A stretch of DNA of 33,051 bases from Candidatus Terryibacteriota bacterium (GTDB lineage: Bacteria; Patescibacteriota; Minisyncoccia; UBA9983): contig JACQXW010000020.1 of assembly GCA_016208535.1 (NCBI GenBank), positions 1 through 33,051 on the forward strand, read 5' to 3'. Numbering within the stretch: position 1 is the first letter of the stretch; each line of letters starts with the position of its first letter. The position numbers and the translations under genes are program-made. The notes beneath the pieces were generated by a model. It had not been told where the DNA came from and made no database searches. It saw only the letters and a list, made by a program, of their open reading frames with translations. This document shows positions 32,465 to 33,051 of the stretch, in pieces.

Positions 32465-32707
32465 CTATCGTGCAAAAAACCATCCGCACCACCGCCCTTT
32501 GAATACTCTAAGGGTTGAATCTTACTTGGGACATAGAAGTCCGCCAGTTTTTTGCACCAATTCCTGTATTTTTTGGAGATTATTTCTGCACTCTCACGCA
32601 AGCCATAACCGGCGCGACTCTCGCGAAAAATATCCCGAAATCACGGCGCAAAAGCCGTAACCGTTGCGTTCTTATGATTCCAATTTTATTTTATCATTTT
32701 TCAAGAT
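32465..32707. other. TR-upstream region with fragmentary target-like frame
   Basis: On the minus strand a frame from 32601 (MRESAEIISKKYRNWCKKL, then VPSKIQPLEYSKGGGADGFL) runs straight into the template repeat, as if it came from an old target gene, but it lacks a recognisable start signal. No plus-strand gene is seen here. It is probably the 5' part of the TR-containing RNA. Confidence 0.4.
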
Positions 32708-32747
32708 AAAAAACCCTTGAAAACTTTTCAAAGTTTCCAAGGGTTTT
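32708..32747 (-). terminator. Rho-independent terminator after the DGR target gene
   Basis: AAAACCCTTG (32710-32719) pairs with CAAGGGTTTT (32738-32747), extended by AAACTTT-like inner pairing. Read on the minus strand the stem is followed by TTTTTT. It separates the target gene from the template repeat, so TR is likely transcribed separately or by readthrough. Confidence 0.7.
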
Positions 32748-32791
32748 AGGGTTTAAGCCTCCTTTCTTAAAGATTTAAAGATTTAAAGTTT

Positions 32792-33051
32792 TCAGGAATT
32801 GCAAGAAAAGACAAGATAGCCAGCGTTCCAGTCAAGCGCATAGTCAACGGAATTCGCGAACACAATCCAGCCGTCGTCGTGCCAGAAGCAGTAGACCATC
32901 CACAGCACAGCAACGAAATCGCGAACATAGAAGATGTTGGCGTAGCCGTTGGCAAGCAGTGTTCCGGTTTCACCGTTCGGCTGTTTCTCCATAAGGGCGA
33001 ACATTGCGGAAAGCGTTGTTTCCACCTTGTCTTCGCCGCCAAGCTCGTTGA
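32792..33051 (-). CDS. DGR target protein, C-terminal part with variable region (runs off the right edge)
   Basis: The frame enters from the right edge (NELGGEDKVETTLSAMFALMEKQ) with no start inside the window; a GTG at 33025 is internal. It ends FVAVLWMVYCFWHDDGWIVF, then ANSVDYALDWNAGYLVFSCNS, stop at 32792-32794. The Trp/Gly/Asp-rich tail fits C-type-lectin-like variable domains of DGR targets. At the sites where the template repeat has Asn codons, this gene has Tyr, Phe, His, Ile, Phe and Tyr. It probably makes a variable ligand-binding surface protein. The N-terminus, which would show export or anchoring, is outside the window. Confidence 0.85.
   Translation of the reverse strand, partial: NELGGEDKVETTLSAMFALMEKQPNGETGTLLANGYANIFYVRDFVAVLWMVYCFWHDDGWIVFANSVDYALDWNAGYLVFSCNS
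32837..32915 (-). repeat. DGR variable repeat (VR)
   Basis: Counterpart of the template repeat at 32386-32464. On the coding strand the changes are A to T (8), A to C (2) and A to G (1), all at template adenines. It lies near the 3' end of the target gene, as in known DGRs. Confidence 0.92.

Noticed and set aside
32767-33042. Minus-strand 91-codon frame overlapping the variable repeat
   Set aside because: It is out of frame with the target protein; the TR/VR codon pattern (Asn to Tyr/Phe/His/Ile) supports the other frame.
1-33051. CRISPR arrays, tRNA or rRNA genes
   Set aside because: No regularly spaced direct repeats, cloverleaf-like sequences or rRNA-conserved stretches were seen on either strand.

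Overview
The window looks like a chromosomal segment of a Patescibacteria/CPR bacterium, probably Parcubacteria-like. This is inferred from: an AT-rich, very compact genome with many 4-45 bp gene overlaps; giant secreted proteins with Ala/Thr/Ser/Gly-rich repeats and peptidoglycan-binding tails; a lamin-tail/PKD surface protein; a VirD4/HerA-like ATPase with a C-terminal zinc ribbon; and a diversity-generating retroelement (DGR). No rRNA, tRNA or CRISPR array was seen.

Layout. 1-5.1 kb: two surface proteins on the minus strand, a fibre-like protein cut by the left edge and a ~1370-residue multidomain protein whose peptidoglycan-binding tail is split off by a frame change. 5.2-15.5 kb: a polysaccharide cluster with a flippase, then a minus-strand operon of methyltransferases, GT4 glycosyltransferases and two B12-binding radical SAM enzymes. 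15.6-24.7 kb: genes on alternating strands (an orphan GT-A-like protein, an inositol-monophosphatase-family enzyme, an APH-like kinase, a sugar epimerase, four glycosyltransferases and an EamA transporter). 24.7-27.8 kb: two more epimerases and a UDP-sugar dehydrogenase, which would supply nucleotide sugars. 27.9-30.9 kb: a lamin-tail/PKD protein and the ATPase. 30.9-33.05 kb: a GIY-YIG element followed by a DGR (reverse transcriptase, template repeat, Avd-like remnant, terminator, variable repeat in a target protein cut by the right edge).

Two systems stand out. First, the DGR. Over 79 aligned bases TR and VR differ at 11 positions, all at TR adenines. A (TC)11 tract overlaps the divergent 5' ends of the RT and Avd-like reading frames, so slippage would switch which of them is in frame. 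TR and Avd are both truncated at nearly the same junction.

Second, a family of palindromic elements with ends CCCGTTAG...CTAACGGG (variants CCCGTTAC, CACGTTAG, CCCGGTTAG). Five are short, and two longer ones carry a GIY-YIG nuclease gene between the repeats. Several have flanking direct repeats. Two are translated in frame inside host proteins. One is nested in a GIY-YIG gene and breaks it. This resembles a nuclease/palindrome partnership analogous to REP-RAYT, but with GIY-YIG.

Many genes have a -10 box 4-8 bp before ATG with no Shine-Dalgarno, which suggests leaderless transcription.
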